From: Bacteroidales bacterium
GTDB taxonomy: Bacteria; Bacteroidota; Bacteroidia; Bacteroidales; F082
Direction of reading: 5' to 3'
Length of the DNA stretch: 64,000 nucleotides
Assembly: GCA_014860665.1 (NCBI GenBank)
Contig: JACZJI010000060.1
Coordinates: forward strand, 1-64,000
Both the position numbers and the translations under genes were made by a program. The notes under the pieces were generated by a model, which worked only from the letters and a program-made list of their open reading frames with translations, was not told where the DNA came from and ran no database searches. Of the stretch, positions 20,988 to 30,230 are shown piece by piece; the first letter of the stretch is position 1, and each line of letters opens with the position of its first letter.

Positions 20988-21365
20988 TTATTTTTTCTTG
21001 GGACGTTTGGTTCCATATTTTGATCTGCGCTGTGAACGCCCTTCAACACCTGAAGTATCAAGTGCACCTCTGATAATGTGATAACGAACACCAGGAAGGT
21101 CCTTCACACGACCTCCTCTGATCATAACAATGGAGTGTTCCTGAAGATTATGTCCTTCCCCCGGAATATAAGCATTCACTTCTTTTCCATTGGTCAACCT
21201 TACCCTGGCCACTTTACGCATAGCAGAGTTAGGTTTTTTAGGTGTAGTAGTGTATACCCTTACGCAAACACCACGACGTTGCGGACATGAATCCAATGCC
21301 GGTGACTTACTTTTGTCAACCAGTTTCTTGCGACCTTTTCTTACTAACTGTTGTATTGTCGGCAT
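20988..21365 (-). CDS. rpsL: Ribosomal protein S12
   Basis: S12 controls decoding accuracy. The 125-residue protein starts [20 protein letters not shown]. The two loops that face the decoding site are unaltered: TTPKKPNSA (the lysine equivalent to E. coli K42/K43) and [12 protein letters not shown] (K87/D88 region), so no streptomycin-resistance change is seen. It is the first gene of the ribosomal supercluster; the promoter lies about 50 bases upstream. Confidence 0.98.
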   Translation of the reverse strand: MPTIQQLVRKGRKKLVDKSKSPALDSCPQRRGVCVRVYTTTPKKPNSAMRKVARVRLTNGKEVNAYIPGEGHNLQEHSIVMIRGGRVKDLPGVRYHIIRGALDTSGVEGRSQRRSKYGTKRPKKK

Positions 21366-21413
21366 AACCCTTTATTTATTAATCTATCTAAAAACCCCTG
21401 TTTTAAGGAGGCG

Positions 21414-21443
21414 CAAAAGTACAAATTTAAATTACTCGCGCAA
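21414..21443 (-). promoter_or_regulatory. Promoter of the ribosomal supercluster
   Basis: The minus strand has TACTTTTG (21414-21421) and TTG (21441-21443) with exactly 19 bases between. The discriminator GCGCCTCC is identical to that of the promoter at 224-253. The leader to the rpsL ATG is about 45 bases. Confidence 0.7.
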
Positions 21444-21486
21444 TTACTTTTACAAAAAAATTTAGGAATTATGATAAGGTAGTGTG

Positions 21487-21606
21487 TTAAAACGGCGGTG
21501 GGTGATTCTGAAGACCTTCCCATCGCTGAAACCTATATTGTTTTACCTTATCAGGTTCCTTTATAACTATATCTGATTCAATTGCTTTATTAAAAATCGC
21601 TATCAA
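21487..21606 (-). other. Coding-like open frame without an ATG, upstream of rpsL
   Basis: Between the two leftward promoters at 21414 and 21616 a frame reads ...FNKAIESDIVIKEPDKVKQY then RFQRWEGLQNHPPPF and stops at 21487. Amino-acid use looks protein-like, but the frame has no ATG back to its upstream stop near 21748. A TTG at 21604-21606 lies 10 bases past the -7 box, so a leaderless 39-residue peptide is possible; the 3' remnant of a lost gene is the alternative. I do not recognise the sequence. Confidence 0.2.
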
Positions 21607-21615
21607 ATCGGGGTG

Positions 21616-21645
21616 CAAAGGTAAAAATATTTCTTTAATATACAA
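21616..21645 (-). promoter_or_regulatory. Second leftward promoter upstream of rpsL
   Basis: TACCTTTG (21616-21623) and TTG (21643-21645) on the minus strand are separated by 19 bases. The discriminator is GCACCCCG. It would give a leader about 200 bases longer than the proximal promoter at 21414, passing through the coding-like frame at 21487-21606. I see no terminator between the two promoters. Confidence 0.6.
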
Positions 21646-21788
21646 CTTTTTAATAAAATTTAAGCGAAAGTTCTTTCTACTTTTCCATCTCTTTCCTACT
21701 TCTTTATTTTTATAAATTCGTAGCTGTTTAAATAACAGCAGTTTTTATTTCTATCAGATCATAATATATTTCTTGAATACCACTACAA

Positions 21789-23399
21789 ATGAAATCTAAT
21801 TTGGCGAAAGCAAAAATTGAAAACCTGATAAAATTATTCGGGCAATTTAAAGATGACTCTTTTGATTTTGAATTAATCGCTAGGTTTTTTAAGAACAAAG
21901 ACCACTCAACAAATTTCCAGGTAATTACAGATAAAACCTGCAACGACCTGGACTTTGAAGATTTGTTTACTTACCTCGACAGAACTTATTCTTCCGTTGG
22001 TCAACAATATCTGTATGATAAACTTCGCACAATTCCACAGGATTCAGGGAGGCACAAACAACAAGAGGCGTTGATTAAATTAATAATGGAGAAACCCGAA
22101 CTTAGGGCTACAATTATTTCAAATCTTCACAAACTCAGCAATAATGATGCGTTTTACATCCAGTCACTATTCCAGGAGGAGCCTGTTTCTGCGCCCAAAT
22201 GGTACCATATCGTCCCCTTCCTTTCTGCGATTAATATTCTTATCATCATTGGGATATTTATAAATCCGATTTTTCTTTTCCCTTACATTGTACTTTTCAT
22301 TGCAAGTCTGGTGATACATTATTATAATAAGCGAAATGTATCCATTTATTTGGACCTACTACCAGAATTGATACGTATGAACCGCTCGGCCAAAGAACTT
22401 TTCAAAATCGACGAGCTGAAAAAAATAAATCAGTCTTTGGGAAAAGCATTAAGGTACACTGACTCGATAGGATTTCGCCTTTCATTTTTCAATATTGGTT
22501 CTCGATTGGAAAGCGATATTACTGCTCTCTTATGGGGGTTGTTTGAGATTATCAAAATTCAGTTACTGCTGGAACCGATGTTACTGTTCAGCCTTTTGAA
22601 ACAGCTCAGGAAGAAAAAAACAGAAATAGAGGACATCTTTTCTTTTGTGGGACAAGTAGACGTTCTGGTATCAATTGCAGCGTTAAGAAAAGAACTGGAA
22701 AAATATTGTGTTCCTGAAATTACTGAAAATCAGCATTCGTTAATTGCGAAAAACGTATACCATCCGCTGGTAGAAAATTGTGTTCCAAACAGCATCGAGA
22801 TAGACAAGAAATCGGTTTTAATCACAGGTTCAAATATGTCGGGGAAAACCACATTTATCAGGACCATTGCCGTTAATGCGATTACAGCCATGACCCTAAA
22901 CACTTGCTTTGCTGAAGAATTTTCGCTCCCAAGAATGAAAATCTCATCGGCCATTCGTATCAGCGATGATCTGGTCAACGACAAAAGTTATTATTTTGAA
23001 GAAGTACTTACGATCAAAGATATGATGATGGAAAGCCTGGACCATGTTCCTAACCTGTTTTTCCTGGATGAAATATTTAAGGGCACTAACACTGTTGAAC
23101 GAATTTCCGCGGGGAAAGCTGTCCTGTCATGGCTTGCCAAAGGCAATAATATTGTCTTTGTTTCGACACATGATATGGAACTTACTGATTTATTGAAAGA
23201 AGAATATGAACTATACCATTTCAGTGAACAGGTAAATCATAAGAATGTAGCTTTTGATTACAAACTGAAGGAGGGTAAAAATCATAACCGAAATGCCATT
23301 CGAATTCTTGAAATTAATGGCTACCCGGAAAGTGTCATCCATGAAGCTATTGATATTTCAAAAAAATTCGACAACGCTCGTTCTGTAGAAATTATATAA
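21789..23399 (+). CDS. Membrane-anchored MutS-like ATPase
   Basis: This 536-residue protein has a MutS-type ABC ATPase domain at about 335-536: Walker A GSNMSGKTT (347-355), Walker B LFFLDEIFKGTN and a switch-like STHDMEL. The mismatch-recognition domain I and connector domain II of MutS1 are missing. Residues 141-178 are strongly hydrophobic, giving two short transmembrane helices, and 246-270 form another hydrophobic stretch. This matches a MutS-related family common in Bacteroidota whose role is not established. The gene diverges from the ribosomal cluster and ends in a strong terminator. A direct role in mismatch repair should not be assumed. Confidence 0.8.
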   Translation: MKSNLAKAKIENLIKLFGQFKDDSFDFELIARFFKNKDHSTNFQVITDKTCNDLDFEDLFTYLDRTYSSVGQQYLYDKLRTIPQDSGRHKQQEALIKLIMEKPELRATIISNLHKLSNNDAFYIQSLFQEEPVSAPKWYHIVPFLSAINILIIIGIFINPIFLFPYIVLFIASLVIHYYNKRNVSIYLDLLPELIRMNRSAKELFKIDELKKINQSLGKALRYTDSIGFRLSFFNIGSRLESDITALLWGLFEIIKIQLLLEPMLLFSLLKQLRKKKTEIEDIFSFVGQVDVLVSIAALRKELEKYCVPEITENQHSLIAKNVYHPLVENCVPNSIEIDKKSVLITGSNMSGKTTFIRTIAVNAITAMTLNTCFAEEFSLPRMKISSAIRISDDLVNDKSYYFEEVLTIKDMMMESLDHVPNLFFLDEIFKGTNTVERISAGKAVLSWLAKGNNIVFVSTHDMELTDLLKEEYELYHFSEQVNHKNVAFDYKLKEGKNHNRNAIRILEINGYPESVIHEAIDISKKFDNARSVEII

Positions 23400-23400
23400 A

Positions 23401-23429
23401 AAATCCCGGCAGAAAATCTGCCGGGATTT
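23401..23429. terminator. Convergent bidirectional terminator
   Basis: AAATCCCGGCAGA (23401-23413) and TCTGCCGGGATTT (23417-23429) form a perfect 13-bp stem around an AAA loop. It separates the rightward MutS-like gene from the leftward propeller gene. The flanking A- and T-runs are short but present on both sides. Confidence 0.85.
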
Positions 23430-23454
23430 CAGTTTTATTACGAAAAAATTCCTG

Positions 23455-26400
23455 CTATTTCTTTTGGGGCAGGTATACCGCCGGGATATGCAATGCGTCC
23501 ACCAGCCCGTTGAAAGATTTCACCTGCTGATCCAGCAAAGGTTTCAACGTATCGAGCTGCACATCCACCTGCTTTGAGAGCTCCTCAAACACTTCATAAT
23601 CCTGTTTTGTAGGCCGGTTATACGAATCGCCTACAGAAGCCGCAAGCGCTGCCAGCTTGTTGTTGAGTCTGACAGGATAATTCAACGGATCTTCTGAGGC
23701 ATGCGATTTCACCTGGATCAAAGCATCTTCAATCTTATTCAGGTTTGTTACCAAGGGCTTGGCTATTTTTTCCAAAGAATCCTTCTGTGGGTAACCACTC
23801 AACCTGCTTAAATATCCATCAATTTCATCTTTAACTTTCCTTATTTTAAGAATACTTTCATTTGTCTGATTTAATTTAGCGTGAATTTTCGTCAATAGAT
23901 CAAACTGTGCCTGTAAATCAGATTGTGTTACGCTATAGCGGGGATCGATCACAACTTCAAAATTCCTCATTAAGGTATCTTTTCCAACAATCAGTTTCAT
24001 CTGATAAGTACCCGGCACCACACGAGGGCCTTCCATATCCCCATCCCAAATCACAGCTCCGGGAACGGCCTTGGCATCCGGATAACGCAAATTCCACACA
24101 AACTGGTTCAATCCTGTCTGAGCTGGTAAAAAGCCACGCTGCGTTTTCGTTGTATCTGCATAAAAATCTTTTGTAACATGCATGGGCTTTCCAGTCACAG
24201 TTTCATTATTGGAAAATGTAATTATCTGTTTTCCATCTTCAGTCAGAAACTCTAACTTAACTGTCTGGTTTACTTTGGGAGCATTTTTAAGATAATAATA
24301 AACTACCAGTCCATTGGGCGGATTTTCGCCGTATGGCATCCCGGCAGGAATATGGAATCCGTAACCTCTCGTCAAATAAGTTTTTTCCGGCTTAAACAAG
24401 AAAGCATCTGAGTGTTCCTCTTTTTCATTAATCTGCCTCAAAACTTCAATGTTATCCAATATCCAAAATGCACGGCCATGAGTGGCTAGTACTAGGTCAT
24501 TGTCTCTGTTCTGAATTACCATATCCCTGACAGGAACAGGCGGGAGATTCAATTGAAGCGACTGCCATTGTTCTCCTCCATTGAATGAGACATAGACACC
24601 AGTCAGATTACCAGCATAAAGAAGGTTGGGGTCTTTTGTATCCTGGCGTACAACAAAAGATGAACCATCCTTCGGTAACCCTTTGATGATTTTTTCCCAG
24701 TGCTTGCCATAATCTGTGGTTTTATAAATATAAGGTGCAAAATCATCCTGTCTGTATCTTCTGGCAGCAATAAACGCCGTTCCCGCATCAAAATGGGAAG
24801 GCTCTATAATACTTATAGTAGTCCACTCAGGCATATCTTTAGGCGTAACATTAGTCCAGGTTTTTCCATTATCTGTTGACACATGCACCAAACCATCATC
24901 TGAACCAGCCCACAAAACACCTGCTTTCACTGGTGATTCAGCAAAAGCAAAAACTGTATTATAATATTCTACAGCTGTATTGTCTTTAGTTATAGGGCCA
25001 CCAGATGCAATTTCTTTCGTTGTATCATGGCGGGTCAGATCAGGGCTAATCCGTGTCCAACTCATACCTGCATCGTCGCTTCTGTATACATATTGTGATG
25101 CAGTGTAAAGGATCTTTGGATTGTCTGGAGAAAACACAATGGGAAAAGTCCATTGAAAACGATCCCTTAAATCTTTGGCTCCATATCCCATGGGGTTATC
25201 AGGCCAAACATCAACATTCTGACTTTGTCCTGTTTTTTGGTTATATTTAACAATAACACCATCATATTCGCCACCATAGGTAATATTGGAATTAGTAGGA
25301 TCAGGTGCGACATAACCACTTTCTCCTCCTCCAATCGGCCACCAGTCTTTGTCAGTAATCGCATAACCCGAGGTTCTGCTTAATATCTTAACTGTCGAAT
25401 TGTCCTGTTGGGCACCATAAATATGATAAGGAAAATCATTGTCTACAGCAACATGATAAAACTGAGCAGTAGGCTGATTATCCTGCGATGACCATGATTT
25501 TCCTCCGTTGTAGGAAACGGACGCTCCACCGTCATTTCCATTAATCATGATATTGGGATTTTTAGGATCTATCCACATTACATGGTTGTCGCCATGCGGT
25601 GTGCCCATCGGCGAAAAACTCATACCTCCATCCACAGACTTTAAAATGCCAGATACCTGCGGCGCATACACTAAATTATCATTTTTGGGATCAATATAAA
25701 TACGCGAAAAATACCATGCCCGTTGGGTCAGATTCGAACCATGGTAGAGACGTTTCCATGTTTTACCTCCATCATCAGAACGAAAAACACCTCCATTTTT
25801 ATTTTCAATAATGGCATAAACCCGATCAGAGTTTGAAGGAGCAACGTTTACACAAATTTTCCCAAGAATCCCCGCAGGCAGACCCAGGTTGTGTGAAATA
25901 TTTTTCCACGTATTACCACCATCGGTAGATTTGTATAATCCGCTTCCCGCACCACCACTGGAAAATATCCAGGGTTTTCTGTAAGCTTGCCACATACCTG
26001 CAAAAAGAATTTGAGAATTATTAGGATCCATGGCAATGAACGATGACCCGGTTTTATCATCCACATAAAGAATTTTCTTCCATGTTTTGCCTCCATCTTC
26101 AGAACGATAAATTCCTCGCTCCGGATTGTCGGCAAAAACATGTCCCATGGCTGCCACATAAACTATATTCGGATTATGCGGATTGACAACAATATTACTA
26201 ATAACATGAGTTTCCGTCAGCCCCATGTGCTGCCATGTCTTCCCGGCATCGTCGGATTTGTAAATTCCGTCACCGGTAGCCATATTTCCACGAATAAAAG
26301 ACTCTCCCATTCCTGCATAGATGATGTTTGGATTAGAAGGTGCAACGGCAAGAGCTCCTACAGCTGAAGATTTAAAAAATTTGTCAGAGACATTTTTCCA

Positions 26401-26709
26401 GGTAATTCCACCGTCCACGGTTTTCCATACACCTCCTGCAGCACCACCGAAATAGAATGTCTGAGGTTGCTCTGCACTTCCAGCGACAGCCACAGAACGT
26501 CCTCCCCTGAATGGACCAATATTTCTATAAGTAAGATTATTAAATAAATCCTTTGGATATATTGTTTCTGCAGTCTTAGTTTTCTCAGATATTTTTTTTC
26601 GCGCAAAAGCCTGCTCCTGAAATAGGAATAAAAACAGTGCTATCAAAAGAAAATAAGGGAAATGATTATCATGAAAATGCTTGTTGGTTTGAGGTAATTT
26701 CTTCTGCAT
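23455..26709 (-). CDS. Exported VPS10/sortilin-like BNR-propeller protein
   Basis: I place the start at 26709 (MQKKLPQTNKHF...), giving 1084 residues, because a TAGCTTTG -7 box at 26743-26750 lies downstream of the longer open frame's start at 26871. A signal peptide follows (PYFLLIALFLFLFQEQAFA). Residues about 50-780 contain many BNR/Asp-box turns (SxDxGxTW, such as KSDDAGKTW, RSEDGGKTW, KSTDGGNTW, STDNGKTW), which build a VPS10-type ten-bladed propeller. The last 250 residues hold a beta-rich segment and a helical tail. Databases often call such proteins glycosyl hydrolases, but I see no catalytic residues to support that. It is probably periplasmic or surface-exposed. Confidence 0.85.
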   Translation of the reverse strand: MQKKLPQTNKHFHDNHFPYFLLIALFLFLFQEQAFARKKISEKTKTAETIYPKDLFNNLTYRNIGPFRGGRSVAVAGSAEQPQTFYFGGAAGGVWKTVDGGITWKNVSDKFFKSSAVGALAVAPSNPNIIYAGMGESFIRGNMATGDGIYKSDDAGKTWQHMGLTETHVISNIVVNPHNPNIVYVAAMGHVFADNPERGIYRSEDGGKTWKKILYVDDKTGSSFIAMDPNNSQILFAGMWQAYRKPWIFSSGGAGSGLYKSTDGGNTWKNISHNLGLPAGILGKICVNVAPSNSDRVYAIIENKNGGVFRSDDGGKTWKRLYHGSNLTQRAWYFSRIYIDPKNDNLVYAPQVSGILKSVDGGMSFSPMGTPHGDNHVMWIDPKNPNIMINGNDGGASVSYNGGKSWSSQDNQPTAQFYHVAVDNDFPYHIYGAQQDNSTVKILSRTSGYAITDKDWWPIGGGESGYVAPDPTNSNITYGGEYDGVIVKYNQKTGQSQNVDVWPDNPMGYGAKDLRDRFQWTFPIVFSPDNPKILYTASQYVYRSDDAGMSWTRISPDLTRHDTTKEIASGGPITKDNTAVEYYNTVFAFAESPVKAGVLWAGSDDGLVHVSTDNGKTWTNVTPKDMPEWTTISIIEPSHFDAGTAFIAARRYRQDDFAPYIYKTTDYGKHWEKIIKGLPKDGSSFVVRQDTKDPNLLYAGNLTGVYVSFNGGEQWQSLQLNLPPVPVRDMVIQNRDNDLVLATHGRAFWILDNIEVLRQINEKEEHSDAFLFKPEKTYLTRGYGFHIPAGMPYGENPPNGLVVYYYLKNAPKVNQTVKLEFLTEDGKQIITFSNNETVTGKPMHVTKDFYADTTKTQRGFLPAQTGLNQFVWNLRYPDAKAVPGAVIWDGDMEGPRVVPGTYQMKLIVGKDTLMRNFEVVIDPRYSVTQSDLQAQFDLLTKIHAKLNQTNESILKIRKVKDEIDGYLSRLSGYPQKDSLEKIAKPLVTNLNKIEDALIQVKSHASEDPLNYPVRLNNKLAALAASVGDSYNRPTKQDYEVFEELSKQVDVQLDTLKPLLDQQVKSFNGLVDALHIPAVYLPQKK

Positions 26710-26742
26710 TTTGTAACTATTTAGTATTAAGACTCGATCATC

Positions 26743-26750
26743 CAAAGCTA
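26743..26750 (-). promoter_or_regulatory. -7 box of the propeller-protein gene
   Basis: TAGCTTTG on the minus strand matches TAnnTTTG and lies 34 bases before the ATG at 26709. No TTG is found 19 bases upstream, so the -33 element is weak or absent. Confidence 0.4.
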
Positions 26751-26872
26751 AACATTTTTTGATTCCAGTGAAAAAATAACAGGGAATGATATGTATGATC
26801 TGAGAATATAAAAAGCTCAAAGGATTAAAGATCTTCATTAAGTAACCGGTTCCTAACCAACCTAAAATCAAA

Positions 26873-26896
26873 AATCCGGACCTCTCAGCCCGGATT
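26873..26896 (-). terminator. Hairpin terminator after secDF
   Basis: AATCCGG (26873-26879) pairs with CCGGATT (26890-26896) around a 10-base loop; read leftward it is followed by TTTTTGATTTT. It lies 21 bases past the secDF stop. Confidence 0.7.
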
Positions 26897-26916
26897 CTTG
26901 ATTAAGTTTTCAAAAC

Positions 26917-29900
26917 TTATTTCTTTTTCTTTTTACCATTGGTTGGTTTTTCTCCTGACTCAGCTTCTCTCAATTGTCTGTCGCCATGAAGCAAATCATA
27001 AGCAATTGGGGTAGCATTGAAGACAGAAGAATAAGTACCAAACAGAATACCCATTAACAAAGCAAAGGTAAACCCGCGAATAACCTCACCACCGAACAGG
27101 AAGATCACAACCAATACAGCGAGGGTTGTACCAGACGTATTCATAGTACGTGCCAAAGTTTGGTTCATACCGTCATTCATATTCTGTTTCAGCGTATGTT
27201 TCGGGAACAGCCTAATATTTTCACGTATTCTGTCGAAGATAATCACAGTATCGTTGATTGAATACCCTATGATCGTAAGGATTGCCGCGATAAAGGACTG
27301 TCCAACCTCCATTCCGAATGGCAATCTTCCATAACCTAATGAGAAAATCCCAATAGTTATCAAGGTATCGTGGAACAACGATGTTACGCCCCCCAGACCA
27401 AATTGCCAGTTTTTAAACCGAATAGCGATGTAAATAAATATGATCAACAAGGAGAAGAAAATTGCAAAATAAGCTTTCTCCCTGATATCGTAAGCAATGG
27501 TCGGACCAAACTTTTCAGAACTCAAAATGCCGAGAAGTTTGCTCTCACCTTCAGTATCTGAAGTAAAGTCTTTAAAGCTGATTTTCTTGTTATAAAATAC
27601 CTTTAAACCTTCGTATAATTTATCCTGAATAAGTGAATCTGCATCGTTCTTGTCGCTCTGGATAAGATATTTCGTTACAATCTTAATCTGGTTATCGGGA
27701 CCAAAAGTTTTTACAGTCGGGGCCTGATTATCGAATGCAACAGTTAACGCTTTTCTTATTGGGCCAGTCTGAACATTATGGTCAAATCGAACTACATAAG
27801 TACGACCTCCAGTGAAGTCAACACCAAAATTCAATCCTCTGGTGAACAAGGAAATCATTCCAATAATGAAAATTGCTAAAGAGAACGTATAAGCGATTCT
27901 TCTTTTTCCAATGAAATCAATATGAGTGTGAGATAACGTGTTGGCAGTCCATTTAAATGAGAAGGAGATTGTCTTGTTCTTACTCAGCAATCTTTCAAAG
28001 ATCAACCTTGAAATAAAAATTGCAGTAAACAGAGATGATAACAAACCTATGATCAAAGTGGTGGCAAATCCCTGAATAGGACCGGTTCCGAATACATAAA
28101 GAACAACCCCAGTTAACAAGGTAGTTACGTTACCGTCGATAATAGCTGAATAAGCATTGGAATAACCGTCCTGAAGAGCAAGCCTCAATCCTTTACCTGC
28201 CCGCACCTCTTCTTTAATACGCTCATAGATAATAACGTTCGCATCTACCGCCATACCGAGGGTAAGGACAATACCGGCAATACCAGGAAGGGTCAGTACC
28301 GCACCCAGTGACGCGAGAACCCCGAACAGGAAGAAAACGTTGACGACCAAAGCCAAACTTGCAACCCATCCAGCCCTGTTATAATACACAATCATATACA
28401 CGAGCACGGCAATGAAAGCAAGAATGAAACTCATCATACCTGCATGAACGGCTTCTCGTCCCAAAGAAGGACCAACAACTGCTTCTTCAACAATTCTAGC
28501 CGGGGCAGGAAGTCTCCCTGCTTTTAAAATATTGGCAAGGTCTTTTGCATTCTCAACAGTCATGTCCCCACCTGAAATTGAAGAACGTCCATTGGGGATA
28601 GCATCATTAACAACAGGATCTGAATAAACATAACCATCCAAAACGATAGCAACTTGTTTTCCGATATTATCGCCAGTTACTCTTTTCCAGGTTTTGGCAC
28701 CCTGGCTGTTCATCTGCAAATCTACAGTAACACGACCATTTTGATCATAATCTTGTCTTGCATCTGAAATCACATCGCCACCCAAAGCCGCAGAACCATC
28801 TCTTGAACTTGCTTTTAAAGCAACCAAAGAAAGATAGTTAGGAGTTTTTGGATTTGGAGATTCCATCCATGCCAATTTCAAATCACGTGGAAAAATATCT
28901 TTCACTAAAGAAAGAAGGTGATTAACACGTGCCGTATCTTTAATAGCTGCAACTCCAACCTCAGCACCTTTTCCAGGATAATATTGTCCATCCTGTCCCT
29001 GGTAATAAGAAGGATGCAAATATGCATACAAAGGATTCTGCTGCGCATATTGCTTCATTGAAGCCTGATTCATCTGCTGTGTGGTATCCTTTGAAATTTT
29101 GTTAATCAAGGCATTACCTGTGGTGTCAACAGCTTGTTTTACCGTCTTCCCTTTAGTTCCTTCTTTTACTGTCTTAGTAGTTGTAGTATTGGATGCCATC
29201 CTATTGCTATCCAACAGATCTTCTTCAGCACGCAATCTTTCGTTGGCCTGATCGAAGTATGTATGGATATCAGAAAAATTGTAAGTTTCCCAGAACTGAA
29301 GTTTTGCTGTTCCTTCCAGCAGTTTTCTTACACGGTTCGGGTCTTTAATACCAGGAAGCTCCACGAGAATCCGACCTTGAGTAGCCAGCTTTTCGATATT
29401 AGGCTGTGCAACACCAAAACGGTCGATACGGGTGCGGAGAATCTGAAATGTACGGTCAACAGCACCGGCAGTTTCTTTATTCAAAACAGCCAATACTTGA
29501 GCATTGGTGGAGTTGATGGTAATACCCTTATCCTTAAATTCATACAAAAAGATAGAAGCCAGTCGTGCATTGGGATCTAATTTCGTAAATGCATCTCCGA
29601 ACAGGGTAACATAGTCCTGGTTACTGTTCTTCTGCATCTGCGTTGCCATATTCAATGCTTTCACAAAAATCGGATCGTTGGCATGGCTACCAGCCAAAGT
29701 TCTGATAATGTCTTCAACTTTAACCTCGAGGACAACGTTCATACCGCCCTTCAGGTCAAGACCAAGATTCAACTCACGATCCTTTACTTCTTTGTAAGTG
29801 TATTTCCCGATAAGCATATTGAAAACAGGCTTATTCTCAACACTGTCAAGATAGTAGTTTTCTCGTGCTTTGGAAATAGAATCCAGGTAGTATGTCTCCA

Positions 29901-30072
29901 AAGCCTGGTTTCCTTTAGCCAGTGCTTTTGCCTCACTGATTGCTTTCCCATTTCGCGCGTACTCGATTGCATGCTTCTTAACCCTGCCACCCACATAAGT
30001 GAAGCTAAGCTGGTATAGACAAACCAATGCAAAGGCAATTGCAACGAACCTAATAGCTCCTTTGTTTTGCAT
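26917..30072 (-). CDS. secDF: Fused protein-export membrane protein SecDF
   Basis: SecDF uses the proton-motive force to pull translocating proteins through the inner membrane after SecA action. This 1051-residue single chain joins both subunits, as usual in Bacteroidota. The SecD part shows the first helix (VAIAFALVCLYQLSF), the D1 motif NLGLDLKGGMNVVLEV, the periplasmic P1 domain, and the RND-type helices with GMAVDANVIIYERIKEE. The SecF part begins about residue 700 and has LNFGVDFTGGRTYVVRF and SINDTVIIFDRIREN. A Thr/Lys/Gln-rich insert at about 290-345 is extra relative to E. coli. Asp residues of both helix-4 motifs, needed for proton transport, are present. Confidence 0.97.
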   Translation of the reverse strand: MQNKGAIRFVAIAFALVCLYQLSFTYVGGRVKKHAIEYARNGKAISEAKALAKGNQALETYYLDSISKARENYYLDSVENKPVFNMLIGKYTYKEVKDRELNLGLDLKGGMNVVLEVKVEDIIRTLAGSHANDPIFVKALNMATQMQKNSNQDYVTLFGDAFTKLDPNARLASIFLYEFKDKGITINSTNAQVLAVLNKETAGAVDRTFQILRTRIDRFGVAQPNIEKLATQGRILVELPGIKDPNRVRKLLEGTAKLQFWETYNFSDIHTYFDQANERLRAEEDLLDSNRMASNTTTTKTVKEGTKGKTVKQAVDTTGNALINKISKDTTQQMNQASMKQYAQQNPLYAYLHPSYYQGQDGQYYPGKGAEVGVAAIKDTARVNHLLSLVKDIFPRDLKLAWMESPNPKTPNYLSLVALKASSRDGSAALGGDVISDARQDYDQNGRVTVDLQMNSQGAKTWKRVTGDNIGKQVAIVLDGYVYSDPVVNDAIPNGRSSISGGDMTVENAKDLANILKAGRLPAPARIVEEAVVGPSLGREAVHAGMMSFILAFIAVLVYMIVYYNRAGWVASLALVVNVFFLFGVLASLGAVLTLPGIAGIVLTLGMAVDANVIIYERIKEEVRAGKGLRLALQDGYSNAYSAIIDGNVTTLLTGVVLYVFGTGPIQGFATTLIIGLLSSLFTAIFISRLIFERLLSKNKTISFSFKWTANTLSHTHIDFIGKRRIAYTFSLAIFIIGMISLFTRGLNFGVDFTGGRTYVVRFDHNVQTGPIRKALTVAFDNQAPTVKTFGPDNQIKIVTKYLIQSDKNDADSLIQDKLYEGLKVFYNKKISFKDFTSDTEGESKLLGILSSEKFGPTIAYDIREKAYFAIFFSLLIIFIYIAIRFKNWQFGLGGVTSLFHDTLITIGIFSLGYGRLPFGMEVGQSFIAAILTIIGYSINDTVIIFDRIRENIRLFPKHTLKQNMNDGMNQTLARTMNTSGTTLAVLVVIFLFGGEVIRGFTFALLMGILFGTYSSVFNATPIAYDLLHGDRQLREAESGEKPTNGKKKKK

Positions 30073-30115
30073 TTGTAATTAACTATTTATATTTTACTTT
30101 CTTTTTTTAAGGGTG

Positions 30116-30146
30116 CAAAAATAGCATAATATTTATATATAACAAA
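30116..30146 (-). promoter_or_regulatory. secDF promoter
   Basis: TATTTTTG (30116-30123) and TTTG (30143-30146) on the minus strand are 19 bases apart, a perfect Bacteroidota match. The discriminator reads GCACCCTT. The leader to the secDF ATG at 30072 is about 40 bases. Confidence 0.75.
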
Positions 30147-30230
30147 ATACTTCAGCACCACGTAACCTCCTTAATTTCTGAATTTAAGCAAAAAAATCAA
30201 ACCAAATTTTATATCATAATGATTTTTAAA

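Noticed and set aside
21728..21943. 71-codon frame on the minus strand over the start of the MutS-like gene
   Set aside because: It is the antisense of a well-supported coding region and shows no family features.
21789..23399. Classical MutS mismatch-repair protein
   Set aside because: The mismatch-binding and connector domains are absent and membrane helices are present.
23455..26709. Glycosyl hydrolase (sialidase) annotation for the propeller protein
   Set aside because: Only Asp-box turns are seen; no sialidase catalytic residues or RIP motif can be pointed out.
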